A stretch of 64,000 nucleotides of DNA from Microbacterium terrisoli. Its GTDB lineage: Bacteria; Actinomycetota; Actinomycetes; Actinomycetales; Microbacteriaceae. This document shows, in pieces, positions 25,039 through 32,753 of this stretch. The position numbers were made by a program, and so were the translations under genes. Every line of letters begins with the position of its first letter. Position 1 is the first letter of the stretch. Location of the stretch: the NCBI RefSeq assembly GCF_030866805.1, contig NZ_CP133019.1, positions 1,178,001 to 1,242,000 of the forward strand, given 5' to 3'. The notes beneath the pieces are model-generated. The model did no database searches. It had not been told where the DNA came from and worked only from the letters and a program-made list of their open reading frames with translations.

Positions 25039-25044
25039 ACCCAC

Positions 25045-25050
25045 AGTCTA
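25045..25050 (-). promoter_or_regulatory. -10 element TAGACT for the DUF222/HNH gene
   Basis: On the minus strand TAGACT ends six bases before ATG 25038, the leaderless spacing. An alternative GTG start lies directly after the hexamer and is less likely. Confidence 0.5.
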
Positions 25051-25064
25051 GCACAGACATTCGA
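25049..25064 (-). promoter_or_regulatory. Possible SOS-box-like site before the DUF222/HNH gene
   Basis: Read on the minus strand, the 16 bases match 9 of the 12 fixed positions of the actinobacterial LexA box TCGAAC-N4-GTTCGA. It overlaps the -10 element, where a repressor would act. The match is imperfect, so this is a candidate only. Confidence 0.3.
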
Positions 25065-25109
25065 TACTCGGAAGTGCCCAGACTCGAATATTCGTCTCGT
25101 ACGGCGTGA

Positions 25110-26372
25110 TCAGCCGAAGGCCTGGACCGTGTCGTAACCTTTGCCGTCGTACTTCTGCACGACAACCTGTGACACCGCGGGGACACCGTCCTTTGTCGTG
25201 TCGATCGCTGCGCCGGGCAACATGAACGAGGCGTGGAAGTCGGAGATGCTGCGCAGCGCCGTCATGAAGCTCTCCCGGGTGGGCTCCTTCATGTTCTCAA
25301 ACGCCTGTTGCAGTGTCTCGGCGGCGATCCAGCTCCACACGCACTGCGGGAACGCGGGGATGCCGTCCTGCTTCGTGTACTCAGCGAGCGCCGACATGAA
25401 GCTCTTGCCTGCGTCGCTGTCTTGGAACGCGGGGCTGGCCGCGGCTTCGGCGAAGGCGGTGGTGTAGATGCCGGGGAACGCCGCACCGCCGCCAGGCTCG
25501 AGGATCGCCTTCGGACTCGAGGTGTTCGCGGGCAGGAACCAGCTCGGCTTCCATCCCAGTTGCTGCGCCTTCTGCAGCGACGAGATCACCAGCGGGGTGA
25601 TCGACATGGCATTGAAGAAGACATCCGCCCCGGTGTCTGCCAGCTCGGTGAGCTGCGCGTCGACACTTGTATCGGTCGTCTCGTATGTCAGCTCTCCGAC
25701 GATCTGGATCTCCGGGTGGTCGGCGATGGCCTTCTTCAAGCCCTCGACGTAGCCCTTGCCATAGTCGTCGTTCTGCGACAGGACCGCGACCTTGTGCGGC
25801 TGGCCCGATGCGACCAGTGCTTTGCCGAACGCTTCTCCCTCCTGCGGGTAGGTCGGTATCAAGCCGAGCTGCCACGGGCTCTCCTGGCGATCGCTGAACA
25901 GCTTGTCGCCCGTGGTGACAAGCACCTGCGGGAACTTCCTCTGAATCGCTGCCTCACGCCATGCGCGATTGGTCGGCGTGCCGAGTCCGATGCCGGCGGC
26001 GAACACGTCGCCGGAGGCCATCTGCTGGAAGTTGGCGTTCGCCTTCTGCGGGTCGTATTGGTCGTCGTAGGTCTTGATCTGAATCGTGCGTGTCTTGCCG
26101 TCACCGAATGTGATGCCGCCAGCAGCGTTCTTCTGCCCGAAGTAGGCGAGTGCACCATCTGCCGTGCAGGCGCCGACGCCGGCCGAAGCGCCGCTCAGCG
26201 GTGTGGTGATGCCGAACGTGAGCGTCGTGTCGGTGATACCCGGGCTGGATGCGGAGCCGCCGTCGCTCGTCTGAGGCGTTTCACCGCCGCGCGCACACCC
26301 GGTGAGGATGAGCGCGACCGCTGATGCCGTGGCGATAAGACCGACGGCTCTCTTCGTCTTGCGCGTGTTCAT
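25110..26372 (-). CDS. ABC transporter substrate-binding lipoprotein, branched-chain amino acid type
   Basis: The 420 residues start with a lipoprotein signal peptide (MNTRKTKRAVGL..., lipobox LTGC with Cys26) and then a Ser/Gly linker. The mature part is a type I periplasmic-binding fold (DTTLTFGITTPLSGASAGVG, KANANFQQMASGDVFAAGIG, KVAVLSQNDDYGKGYVEGLK), as in LivJ and in binding proteins for aromatic acids and amides. No permease or ATPase gene is nearby, so it must use a transporter encoded elsewhere or act as a sensor. It follows an aromatic-type monooxygenase cluster on the same strand, and an aromatic or amino acid ligand is an inference. The N-terminal extension of the open frame is not homologous. 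Confidence 0.88.
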   Translation of the reverse strand: MNTRKTKRAVGLIATASAVALILTGCARGGETPQTSDGGSASSPGITDTTLTFGITTPLSGASAGVGACTADGALAYFGQKNAAGGITFGDGKTRTIQIKTYDDQYDPQKANANFQQMASGDVFAAGIGLGTPTNRAWREAAIQRKFPQVLVTTGDKLFSDRQESPWQLGLIPTYPQEGEAFGKALVASGQPHKVAVLSQNDDYGKGYVEGLKKAIADHPEIQIVGELTYETTDTSVDAQLTELADTGADVFFNAMSITPLVISSLQKAQQLGWKPSWFLPANTSSPKAILEPGGGAAFPGIYTTAFAEAAASPAFQDSDAGKSFMSALAEYTKQDGIPAFPQCVWSWIAAETLQQAFENMKEPTRESFMTALRSISDFHASFMLPGAAIDTTKDGVPAVSQVVVQKYDGKGYDTVQAFG

Positions 26373-26434
26373 GCCTGATCTTGCCTCTCTGATTCGGTTT
26401 CCTCCGGCGACACCGCTGTCGTCGAAGTCTCTAC

Positions 26435-27055
26435 TTATGTCATCAGCGCGAACCCGGACTCCCATCGGGTCTTTGCGAGCGCTGCCAAGGTGATTTGAAG
26501 AAAGCCCATCGCCTCCAGTTCCCGCGCGCGCGAAAGAGGACCGGCGTCGACGGCCCTCATTCCTGCCGCTTCGACCAGATCCATCACGGCGATCTTCGCG
26601 TCGGCATCATCTCCGGCCACGATGACCGTCGTGTGCATTCCGCCATTGATGCCGGTCGTCAACGTTTCAGCGAAATTTATGTTGAACGCCTTCACGACGG
26701 CGGCGTTCGGAACGGCCTCGGCAATCTCAGCCGCAGCGGAGGAATGCGCAGGAACGGTCAATCCATCGAACGTGACGAACTCGATGGGGTTGCTGATGTC
26801 GATGACCACTTTTCCGGCCAGTCGATCACCATATCGTGCGAGTACGTCTGGGATTGCCGCGTACGGAGTCGCGATGACCACGAGTTCACCGGTGAGTTCA
26901 TCGCCCATCACCGCATACTCGACGTCGTCGCGCTCGATTGTGGCGCCGACGCCGGCCTTTCGCTTGAGCAATTGAATATGCGCATGCGCTCTCGAAGCCA
27001 CATCGGCAATTGCCGAGCCCATTTTTCCGGTGCCGATGATGCTGATCGATGTCAT
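26435..27055 (-). CDS. NADPH-dependent F420 reductase-like oxidoreductase
   Basis: The 206 residues begin SISIIGTGKMGSAIADVASR, a Rossmann GxGxxG loop, and continue with ELVVIATPYAAIPDVL, KVVIDISNPIEF, PNAAVVKAFNINFAETL and a C-terminal GPLSRARELEAMGFLQITLA, the layout of the 'NADP oxidoreductase, coenzyme F420-dependent' family. Known members move hydride between NADP and F420, but many relatives act on other substrates, so the cofactor is not certain. It follows the flavin monooxygenase by 21 bases and precedes the binding-protein gene by 62, so the three are likely one transcript. Codon use is less GC-biased than in the core genes. ATG 27055 or GTG 27061 may be the start. Confidence 0.82.
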   Translation of the reverse strand: MTSISIIGTGKMGSAIADVASRAHAHIQLLKRKAGVGATIERDDVEYAVMGDELTGELVVIATPYAAIPDVLARYGDRLAGKVVIDISNPIEFVTFDGLTVPAHSSAAAEIAEAVPNAAVVKAFNINFAETLTTGINGGMHTTVIVAGDDADAKIAVMDLVEAAGMRAVDAGPLSRARELEAMGFLQITLAALAKTRWESGFALMT

Positions 27056-27076
27056 ACTCACAACGCCCTTCTTCCC

Positions 27077-28282
27077 CTAATATGATCGCGTCAGATATTT
27101 TTGGGCGACGGCGGCCGCATCGTAGTCGAAGATGAAACTCCTGCGGAAGTCGCGCCCCGCTCGCATCTCCGCGTCGCGTCTGCGCAGATCCTCGAACTCA
27201 GCCTGCGAGTCGCGCTGCGAGCCGCTCCTGCGGGAATTCGCCTGGACGATCGCCGTTCGCTGCATGCGCGCTGACGTATAGCGCTTGAATGCGGTGACGA
27301 TATCGTTGGAGTTCCTGACTTCGCCCACGAACATTGCAAGGGTGACGCTGTCTTCAAGTGCCTGGTTCACCCCTTGGCCGGCGTGGGGCAGCATCGGGTG
27401 GGCCGCGTCACCCAGCAGTGTGACTCGCCCTCGCGTCCAGTTCCTCAGAGGCTCTCGGTCGTAAAGACCCCACCAGAATGTCTTGTCGATTCGTCCGATG
27501 AACTCGCGTAGACGTGGGTCCCATCCGTCGCCTGCGAACTCGGCGGCCAACTCGTCGACGTCTCCGGCGGCGGACCACGATTCCTTGAGAGGCTTATCGC
27601 TCGAGACGAATCCGACGTAGTTGAACAGTGTGCGATGGCGCAGCGGGTAGCACATGAAATGCTTGTCCTTGCCCATCCAGATCTGAATCTTCATGGGCCA
27701 ATCTTTGGGCAGAAGGCTCGCGTCGAGCACTCCGCGATAGGCGATGGATCCTGAATAGACGGGGTTCGACGGCTGCGTGATCGACTCTCGCACGACTGAA
27801 TGTATTCCGTCCGCGCCCACCACGGCGTCGAATTCAGCATCCGTGCCATTTTCGAATTCGAGACGTACGCTCGTGTCGGAAGCACGAATCGACGTCAACC
27901 TGTGACCTGTGTGTACCGTGCCGCTGGGAAGCTGCCGGGTCAGCATGTCGACGAAGTCAGCTCGATGCATGCCGAGGGTGTGGTATCGACCCGACGAATC
28001 TGAGTAGGCTCCCTCGGCGATGATCCTGCTGTCGGCATTCCTGTAGAGGTCAGGTCCTTCCATGACAGCGCCTGCGAGCTTGGTCTCGTCAAGCAGCCCG
28101 AGGCGGTCGAGAACGCGCTGACCGTTGGGGGCGACTCCGAACCCGGCGCCCACTTCGGCAATGTGCCGCGCCTGCTCAAACACGGTGACCTGGACGCCCG
28201 CGATCCTTGTGAGCGCTATCGCGGCGGCGAGGCCCCCGATCCCGGCGCCAATGATTGCGACTCTGACCGTGTGATTTGCCAT
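27077..28282 (-). CDS. FAD-dependent aromatic hydroxylase (class A flavin monooxygenase)
   Basis: The 401 residues show all group A flavin hydroxylase motifs: the GxGxxG fold (VAIIGAGIGGLAAAIAL), the DG motif (AVVGADGIHSVVRE) and the GD motif (GRVTLLGDAAHPMLPHAGQG). Sequence around MHRADFVDMLTRQLP and the overall length fit salicylate or 3-hydroxybenzoate 6-hydroxylase-type enzymes. The substrate cannot be told from sequence. ATG 28282 has AGGAGA a few bases upstream. It stands directly downstream of a LysR gene (124-base gap) and upstream of an F420-reductase-like gene. Third-codon GC is visibly lower than in the flanking core genes, a sign of possible transfer. Confidence 0.87.
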   Translation of the reverse strand: MANHTVRVAIIGAGIGGLAAAIALTRIAGVQVTVFEQARHIAEVGAGFGVAPNGQRVLDRLGLLDETKLAGAVMEGPDLYRNADSRIIAEGAYSDSSGRYHTLGMHRADFVDMLTRQLPSGTVHTGHRLTSIRASDTSVRLEFENGTDAEFDAVVGADGIHSVVRESITQPSNPVYSGSIAYRGVLDASLLPKDWPMKIQIWMGKDKHFMCYPLRHRTLFNYVGFVSSDKPLKESWSAAGDVDELAAEFAGDGWDPRLREFIGRIDKTFWWGLYDREPLRNWTRGRVTLLGDAAHPMLPHAGQGVNQALEDSVTLAMFVGEVRNSNDIVTAFKRYTSARMQRTAIVQANSRRSGSQRDSQAEFEDLRRRDAEMRAGRDFRRSFIFDYDAAAVAQKYLTRSY

Positions 28283-28406
28283 CGGCTCTCCTCGATTGCG
28301 GGAGTCGCGCGACACCTTCATCGCGCGCCACTGGCAGCGAGCGTATGCGGCGTCTACACCCTCCTCAACGGGCTGGCGTCGATGGATGTATAGAGTTCTT
28401 CAATGG

Positions 28407-29348
28407 CTACTGCGTCGGCCCGACCGGGTCCGGAGCCGACGTCAGCCGGCGCAGCCAGCTTGCCAGCTCGTTGGCACCTTCCGACCCGTCGTCGCCGGGT
28501 CGACGGACCAGACCGATCTCGGCTTGGGCCGTCGGGCCGCTGACGGGGAGCTCGACGAGTGGGGCCATGACGGCACCGTGGGCGTAGTGAGGGATGAACG
28601 TCGCCACGATGCCCAGACCTGCTTCCGCCGCCAGGACGCGAGCGTGCAGGCCGTCGACCTCGATGACGGAATGTTCTCCGGTGATGCCGCTCTCGCGGAG
28701 GAACTGCCGGTAGTAGATCGATTCGAGGCCCGAAAGAGGGCCGGAGATCAGGCCTGCCTTCGCGATGTCCTCGACATCGACGGACTCTTGCTGGGCCAGG
28801 GGATGGGAACTTGGGGCGAGAAACCTCAGAGGCGCCTCGTGCAGGAGCTCGAAGGATGCATCAGGGGGCAGTTGCCACTTGAGCACGTAGGCGAGGTCGG
28901 CTTCCCGGTCCAAGACCGCTTGGGCGTACTGGCCGCTGTGACCGAATCGAAGAGAGAGCAGGATGCCGGGGTGTGCTCGGCAGAACGGAGCAATCACCTG
29001 GTCGACGAAGTATCTCTGTTCAAACGCGATGCTGGCTCCGATGCGTACCCTGCCGCGTCGACCGTGGTGCAGGTCGTTGAGCGATTCTTGCAGCGACTCT
29101 TGCTCACGGAGCATGAGGAGGGCGGAGTGGTACACCTCTTTGCCCGCAGGCGTCAGGTGTATCGCCCGCTGCTCATACCGGAGAAGGTCGGAGCCGAGCG
29201 CCTTTTCGAGCTCTGCCACATGGTGTGAAACGGTGGGCTGCGCAAGGTGGAGGTGGCGGGCGGCGGCCGAATAGCCGTTGCGTTCGACGACAGTGGTGAA
29301 GATCCGCAGCCGGAAGAGATCGAGCGCCTGAAGGTTGCTGGATCCCAT
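28407..29348 (-). CDS. LysR-family transcription regulator
   Basis: The 313 residues have the N-terminal winged helix (LDLFRLRIFTTVVERNGYSA, then ARHLHLAQPTVSHHVAELEK as recognition helix) and the C-terminal effector-binding domain (RVRIGASIAFEQRYFVDQVI onward). It is on the same strand as, and upstream of, the flavin hydroxylase. LysR regulators usually control neighbouring catabolic genes in response to a pathway compound, so it probably controls the hydroxylase cluster; the 124-base gap 28283-28406 would hold the target promoter. The upstream open frame belongs to no other gene. Confidence 0.9.
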   Translation of the reverse strand: MGSSNLQALDLFRLRIFTTVVERNGYSAAARHLHLAQPTVSHHVAELEKALGSDLLRYEQRAIHLTPAGKEVYHSALLMLREQESLQESLNDLHHGRRGRVRIGASIAFEQRYFVDQVIAPFCRAHPGILLSLRFGHSGQYAQAVLDREADLAYVLKWQLPPDASFELLHEAPLRFLAPSSHPLAQQESVDVEDIAKAGLISGPLSGLESIYYRQFLRESGITGEHSVIEVDGLHARVLAAEAGLGIVATFIPHYAHGAVMAPLVELPVSGPTAQAEIGLVRRPGDDGSEGANELASWLRRLTSAPDPVGPTQ

Positions 29349-29396
29349 TGAGCAATCCTAAAGTAGTTCGTTCGCGTCGGCCCGTGCCGATAAGAG

Positions 29397-30335
29397 TCAG
29401 GCAGCGGGCGGGACGATGACGATCTTTCCGTGGACCTGGCCGGCCGCTGCCTGCTGGTGGATCGAGGGAAGGTCGCTCAGCGGAGCGTGCCGGGCGATCT
29501 CGACATGGAGCTCTCCGCTGTCGATCAAGGCGACGATGCGCGAGAGCAGGCCGGTGTCGGGGCGAACGAAGAGCGTGGTCGCACTGACATCACGCTGCTC
29601 GTCGCCCGGGGTGGGGAGGGCCGCTGTCGTGGACACGACCTTCCCGCCGTCGCGGACGCGGGTGACCAGAGCGGTGAATTCGTCGGGGCTGACCAGTGCC
29701 AGGTTCAGCAGCAGGTCGACGGGTTCGCCCACCGCGTCGGGAACCGTGCTCGTCGTGTGGTCGATGATCTCGTCGGCACCGGCTGCGCTCACGACCTGCC
29801 GGCTCTGTGGGCTGGCGGTGGCGATGACGTAGGCGCCGGCGCGTTTGGCCAGTTGCACGGCGTAGCCGCCCACCGCACCGCCGGCGCCGTTGATCAGCAC
29901 CCGTTGGCCGGACTGCAGCTCACCAGCCTCGTACAGCGCCTGCCAGGCGGTGAGGGCGACCGAGGGCACGCCGGCCGAATCGGCCAGCGGAATGGCTGTG
30001 GGAGCCGTGACGAGGACGTCCGCGGGGGCGATGACATACTGCGATGCCGAGCCGTCTGCGGCCATGGGAAGGAACCCGATGACGCGCTCACCCACGGTGA
30101 GGTCGTGCACTCCCTGACCGATCGCATCGATCGTGCCGGAGACGTCGTAGCCGGGAGTGTGGGGCAGGGCGATCGGCAGCGGCAGGAAGCCGGCGCGGAT
30201 GGCGGCATCAGCCGGGCTGAACGCCGATCCGGCGACCACGATGCGGACCTCTCCTTCGCCGGGATCGGGTCGTTCGGCGTCTTCGTAGCGCAGAACCTCC
30301 GGGCCGCCGGTCTCGTAGAACCGAACTGTCTTCAT
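29397..30335 (-). CDS. Zinc-independent NADP-dependent quinone oxidoreductase-like enzyme
   Basis: The 312 residues fit the medium-chain dehydrogenase/reductase superfamily, quinone reductase branch: MKTVRFYETGGPEVLRYED, PHTPGYDVSGTIDAIG, the cofactor loop VLINGAGGAVGGYAVQLAKR and C-terminal HGKIVI. The zinc-ligand cysteines of alcohol dehydrogenases are absent. These enzymes reduce quinones or activated alkenes with NADPH. ATG 30335 is preceded by GAAGGA. The 135-base gap upstream holds an inverted repeat that may be an operator. The gene is downstream of, and on the same strand as, a MarR-TetR fusion regulator, so both may respond to electrophile or aromatic stress together with the OYE gene. 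Confidence 0.9.
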   Translation of the reverse strand: MKTVRFYETGGPEVLRYEDAERPDPGEGEVRIVVAGSAFSPADAAIRAGFLPLPIALPHTPGYDVSGTIDAIGQGVHDLTVGERVIGFLPMAADGSASQYVIAPADVLVTAPTAIPLADSAGVPSVALTAWQALYEAGELQSGQRVLINGAGGAVGGYAVQLAKRAGAYVIATASPQSRQVVSAAGADEIIDHTTSTVPDAVGEPVDLLLNLALVSPDEFTALVTRVRDGGKVVSTTAALPTPGDEQRDVSATTLFVRPDTGLLSRIVALIDSGELHVEIARHAPLSDLPSIHQQAAAGQVHGKIVIVPPAA

Positions 30336-30430
30336 GATGTCGTTCCTTCTTGTCGAGGGGAATGCGCGTGGCGCACGATCGTGCCGTCAGCCCGTGTGAG
30401 AGGTGAGCGGCATCCGGTCAGCATACATCC

Positions 30431-30452
30431 AAACGGAACAAGAAATCCGTTT
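30431..30452. promoter_or_regulatory. Inverted repeat AAACGGA-N8-TCCGTTT upstream of the oxidoreductase gene
   Basis: Perfect 7-bp arms at 30431-30437 and 30446-30452 lie about 100 bases upstream of the oxidoreductase start, in an AT-richer patch, near a TATGCT hexamer (minus strand). The shape fits a TetR- or MarR-type operator. Confidence 0.5.
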
Positions 30453-30470
30453 ATGAGACGGAAGATGACG

Positions 30471-31529
30471 TCAAGCCCCGGATGCGGAGATGCCGCGCAG
30501 AAAGAGCGTGCGCTGCTCGGCGGCCGCCTCGTCCCAGCCCGGCGTGTTCGTCAGCGGCCGGGCGAGCATGGCACCGAAGCGCACGATCGCCTCACGCGTG
30601 ACATCGTCGCGGACGGTGCCGTCGGTGTGGCCGCGCTCGACGATCTGGTCGAGGAGCATCTGCAGCCGTCTGCGCTGTGTCGTTGATTCGACGTCGTACG
30701 CCATGGGTGCCCCGTGCAGAGGAAGTACGAACTCATCTCGGCGGGAGAAGGTGCGGCTCAGATAGCGGTCCACCGCCTCCCGGCCCGATTCTGCGGAGGC
30801 CAGCGCATCCTCGGCCTCGGCGGCGAGGATGCGGTAGGCGCGGGCCTGCATGGCCTCCAGCAGGGCCTCACGAGTCGGGTACCGACGGTAGAGCGTCCCC
30901 ACGCCGACGCCCGCTGCGGCGGCGACCTGCGCCACGGTGACAGATGCATCGTGGCCGAAGCCTGCACGCACCGCGGCGGCGATCACGCGTTCCGCGTTCT
31001 GCGCGGCATCCTTGCGCAGTCGCCGCTGAGGACCGGCAGGGGCGGAGGTGCGTGCGGGGTCCGGTGCGGCTGGATCCTGGGCGGGTTCGCCGTCGCCCAG
31101 CAAGGCGGCTTCCAACACTGCGAGCACCGCCAGCGCCCGGCGGCGTTCAGCCACGGTCAGCGGGCCGGTGGTGAGTCGCTCCAGCTCGCGCCAGGCGGCT
31201 TCGACCTTGGGGCGCAGCAGTCGACTCTTCGGGGTCGGCGAGACGATGATCGCGCGACGATCGGCCGGCGAGGGTGCCCGGGTGACCAGACCCGCCTTCT
31301 GCAGGCGGGCGACGCTGCGCGTCAGGCTCGGCGCATCGGACTCCGTCGCGGCGGCGAGGTCGACCATCCGCTGCGGCCCGTTCGTCCACAGCGTCATCAG
31401 CACCAGTTCCTGTCCCGGATACAGGCCGCCCTCACGCAGGAGGCGGCCGGCGATCGCCTTGTGGGCGCGGGCGACGCGGAAGATCGCGTGGCTCACCGGC
31501 GCCATGGTGTCCAGTCCTTGATCGCTCAC
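30471..31529 (-). CDS. MarR-TetR fusion transcription regulator
   Basis: A single open frame encodes two complete regulator types. Residues about 8-150 are a MarR winged helix (PVSHAIFRVARAHKAIAGRL, YPGQELVLMTLWTNGPQRMV, SLTRSVARLQKAGLVTRAPS, PADRRAIIV). An Ala/Pro linker follows, and residues about 175-352 are a TetR regulator (NAERVIAAAVRAGF, VAAAAGVGVGTLYRRYPTRE, then a ligand domain with LLDQIVERGHTDG). No stop or frameshift separates them. GTG 31529 sits six bases after a TACGCT hexamer; an in-frame ATG at 31505 is an alternative. It is divergent from an Old Yellow Enzyme gene and upstream of a quinone reductase-like gene, the probable targets. Confidence 0.88.
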   Translation of the reverse strand: MSDQGLDTMAPVSHAIFRVARAHKAIAGRLLREGGLYPGQELVLMTLWTNGPQRMVDLAAATESDAPSLTRSVARLQKAGLVTRAPSPADRRAIIVSPTPKSRLLRPKVEAAWRELERLTTGPLTVAERRRALAVLAVLEAALLGDGEPAQDPAAPDPARTSAPAGPQRRLRKDAAQNAERVIAAAVRAGFGHDASVTVAQVAAAAGVGVGTLYRRYPTREALLEAMQARAYRILAAEAEDALASAESGREAVDRYLSRTFSRRDEFVLPLHGAPMAYDVESTTQRRRLQMLLDQIVERGHTDGTVRDDVTREAIVRFGAMLARPLTNTPGWDEAAAEQRTLFLRGISASGA

Positions 31530-31535
31530 AAGCCA

Positions 31536-31541
31536 AGCGTA
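31536..31541 (-). promoter_or_regulatory. -10 element TACGCT for the MarR-TetR gene
   Basis: On the minus strand TACGCT ends six bases before GTG 31529, leaderless spacing. It lies next to the inverted repeat at 31551-31599, so the regulator may control itself. Confidence 0.45.
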
Positions 31542-31550
31542 GGTCAGAGA

Positions 31551-31599
31551 AGTTGCTCGAACAAGGAATACCGTCCCAAAAGCAGTTGTTCGGCTAACC
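31551..31599. promoter_or_regulatory. Inverted repeat in the regulator/OYE divergent region
   Basis: Perfect inner arms CGAACAA (31558-31564) and TTGTTCG (31586-31592) extend imperfectly to 14 bases each side (10 of 14 match). It occupies the 102-base gap between the fusion regulator and the OYE gene and is a plausible binding site for the regulator. Confidence 0.5.
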
Positions 31600-31631
31600 A
31601 TTGCATCCGAATGGAAGATCAAGGAGATCTC

Positions 31632-32732
31632 ATGCCCACCGCATTCGAGCCGCTGACCGCCGGTGCCCTGAAACTGCGCAACCGCATCGTCATGGCGCCG
31701 ATGACCCGCAGTCGCGCCTACGGCACCCTCGCCTCCGCCGATATGGCCACGTACTACTCGCAGCGCGCCGAGGCGGGGTTGATCATCACCGAAGGCACCC
31801 AGCCCTCTGCCGTCGGGCAGGGGTATCCGGCCACACCGGGCCTGCACTCGCCGGCGCAGGTCGACTCCTGGCGTCCGGTCACCGACGCCGTGCACGAGGC
31901 CGGCGGACTGATCGTCGCTCAGCTCATGCACGTCGGTCGGATCGGCCACCCCCGCAACGCTGAGGCGGCCGGCAACGGCGCGCTCAGGTCGGTGGGGCCG
32001 TCTGCGGTGCGCCCCGCCGGGCAGATCTTCACTCCGGAGGGACTGCAAGACATCCCCACGCCCGAGGCGTTGACCGGCCAGGGCATCGCCGAGACCATCG
32101 GCGACTTCGTCACCGCTGCGCGCAACGCGATCCAGGCGGGATTCGACGGTGTGGAGGTCCACGGCGCCAACGGCTATCTGCTGCACCAGTTCTTCGCCAC
32201 CAATGCCAATCAGCGCACCGATGACTGGGGCGGGTCGATCCAGAACCGCATCCGTTTCGCACTGGAGGTCACCAGCGCCGTCGCTGCCGCCATCGGCGCC
32301 GACCGCACCGGCATCCGGCTGTCGCCGAACAACGGGCTCGGCGACACCGTGGAGGCCGACTACGCCGAGCTGTATCCCGTGCTCGTGCGCGAGCTCGGCA
32401 CGATGGGACTCGCGTACCTTCACCTGGTCGAGGCGGGCGACCCCGCGCTGACGCCGGTGCTGCGCGACATCTGGCCGGGTGCATTCCTGCTCAACCCCGC
32501 CGGGGGACGCGACCTCGCCGTGCAGACGGCGCGACTGGATCTGGTCGCGACGGGGGCGGTGGATGCCGTGTCGTTCGCTCGGCTGTTCCTGTCGAACCCC
32601 GACCTGGTCACACGCCTGAGCATCGGCGCCGAGTTCGCCGAACCCGATTTCAGCAAGTCCTACGGCGGCGACCGCACCGGCTACACCGACTACCCGACGC
32701 TGGTCGAGCAGGGGGGTGCCGTCCGCGTCTGA
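31632..32732 (+). CDS. Old Yellow Enzyme-family alkene reductase (NADH:flavin oxidoreductase)
   Basis: An FMN-dependent TIM-barrel enzyme of 366 residues that reduces activated C=C bonds and some nitro compounds. Motifs: LKLRNRIVMAPMTRSRA, EAGLIITEGTQPSAVGQGYP, LIVAQLMHVGR, the substrate-binding HGANGYLLHQFF with its H...N pair, NQRTDDWGGSIQNR, and the C-terminal SFARLFLSNPDLV. It is close to the NemA/xenobiotic reductase group. ATG 31632 has AAGGAG at 31621-31626. The much longer open frame upstream overlaps the divergent regulator and is not real. Divergent placement from the MarR-TetR fusion suggests induction by electrophiles, as with nemA. Confidence 0.93.
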   Translation: MPTAFEPLTAGALKLRNRIVMAPMTRSRAYGTLASADMATYYSQRAEAGLIITEGTQPSAVGQGYPATPGLHSPAQVDSWRPVTDAVHEAGGLIVAQLMHVGRIGHPRNAEAAGNGALRSVGPSAVRPAGQIFTPEGLQDIPTPEALTGQGIAETIGDFVTAARNAIQAGFDGVEVHGANGYLLHQFFATNANQRTDDWGGSIQNRIRFALEVTSAVAAAIGADRTGIRLSPNNGLGDTVEADYAELYPVLVRELGTMGLAYLHLVEAGDPALTPVLRDIWPGAFLLNPAGGRDLAVQTARLDLVATGAVDAVSFARLFLSNPDLVTRLSIGAEFAEPDFSKSYGGDRTGYTDYPTLVEQGGAVRV

Positions 32733-32741
32733 CATGACGGC

Positions 32742-32747
32742 TAACGT
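32742..32747 (+). promoter_or_regulatory. -10 element TAACGT, leaderless start of the UvrA-like gene
   Basis: TAACGT ends six bases before ATG 32754. It begins only nine bases after the OYE stop codon. Confidence 0.5.
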
Positions 32748-32753
32748 GGCGGC

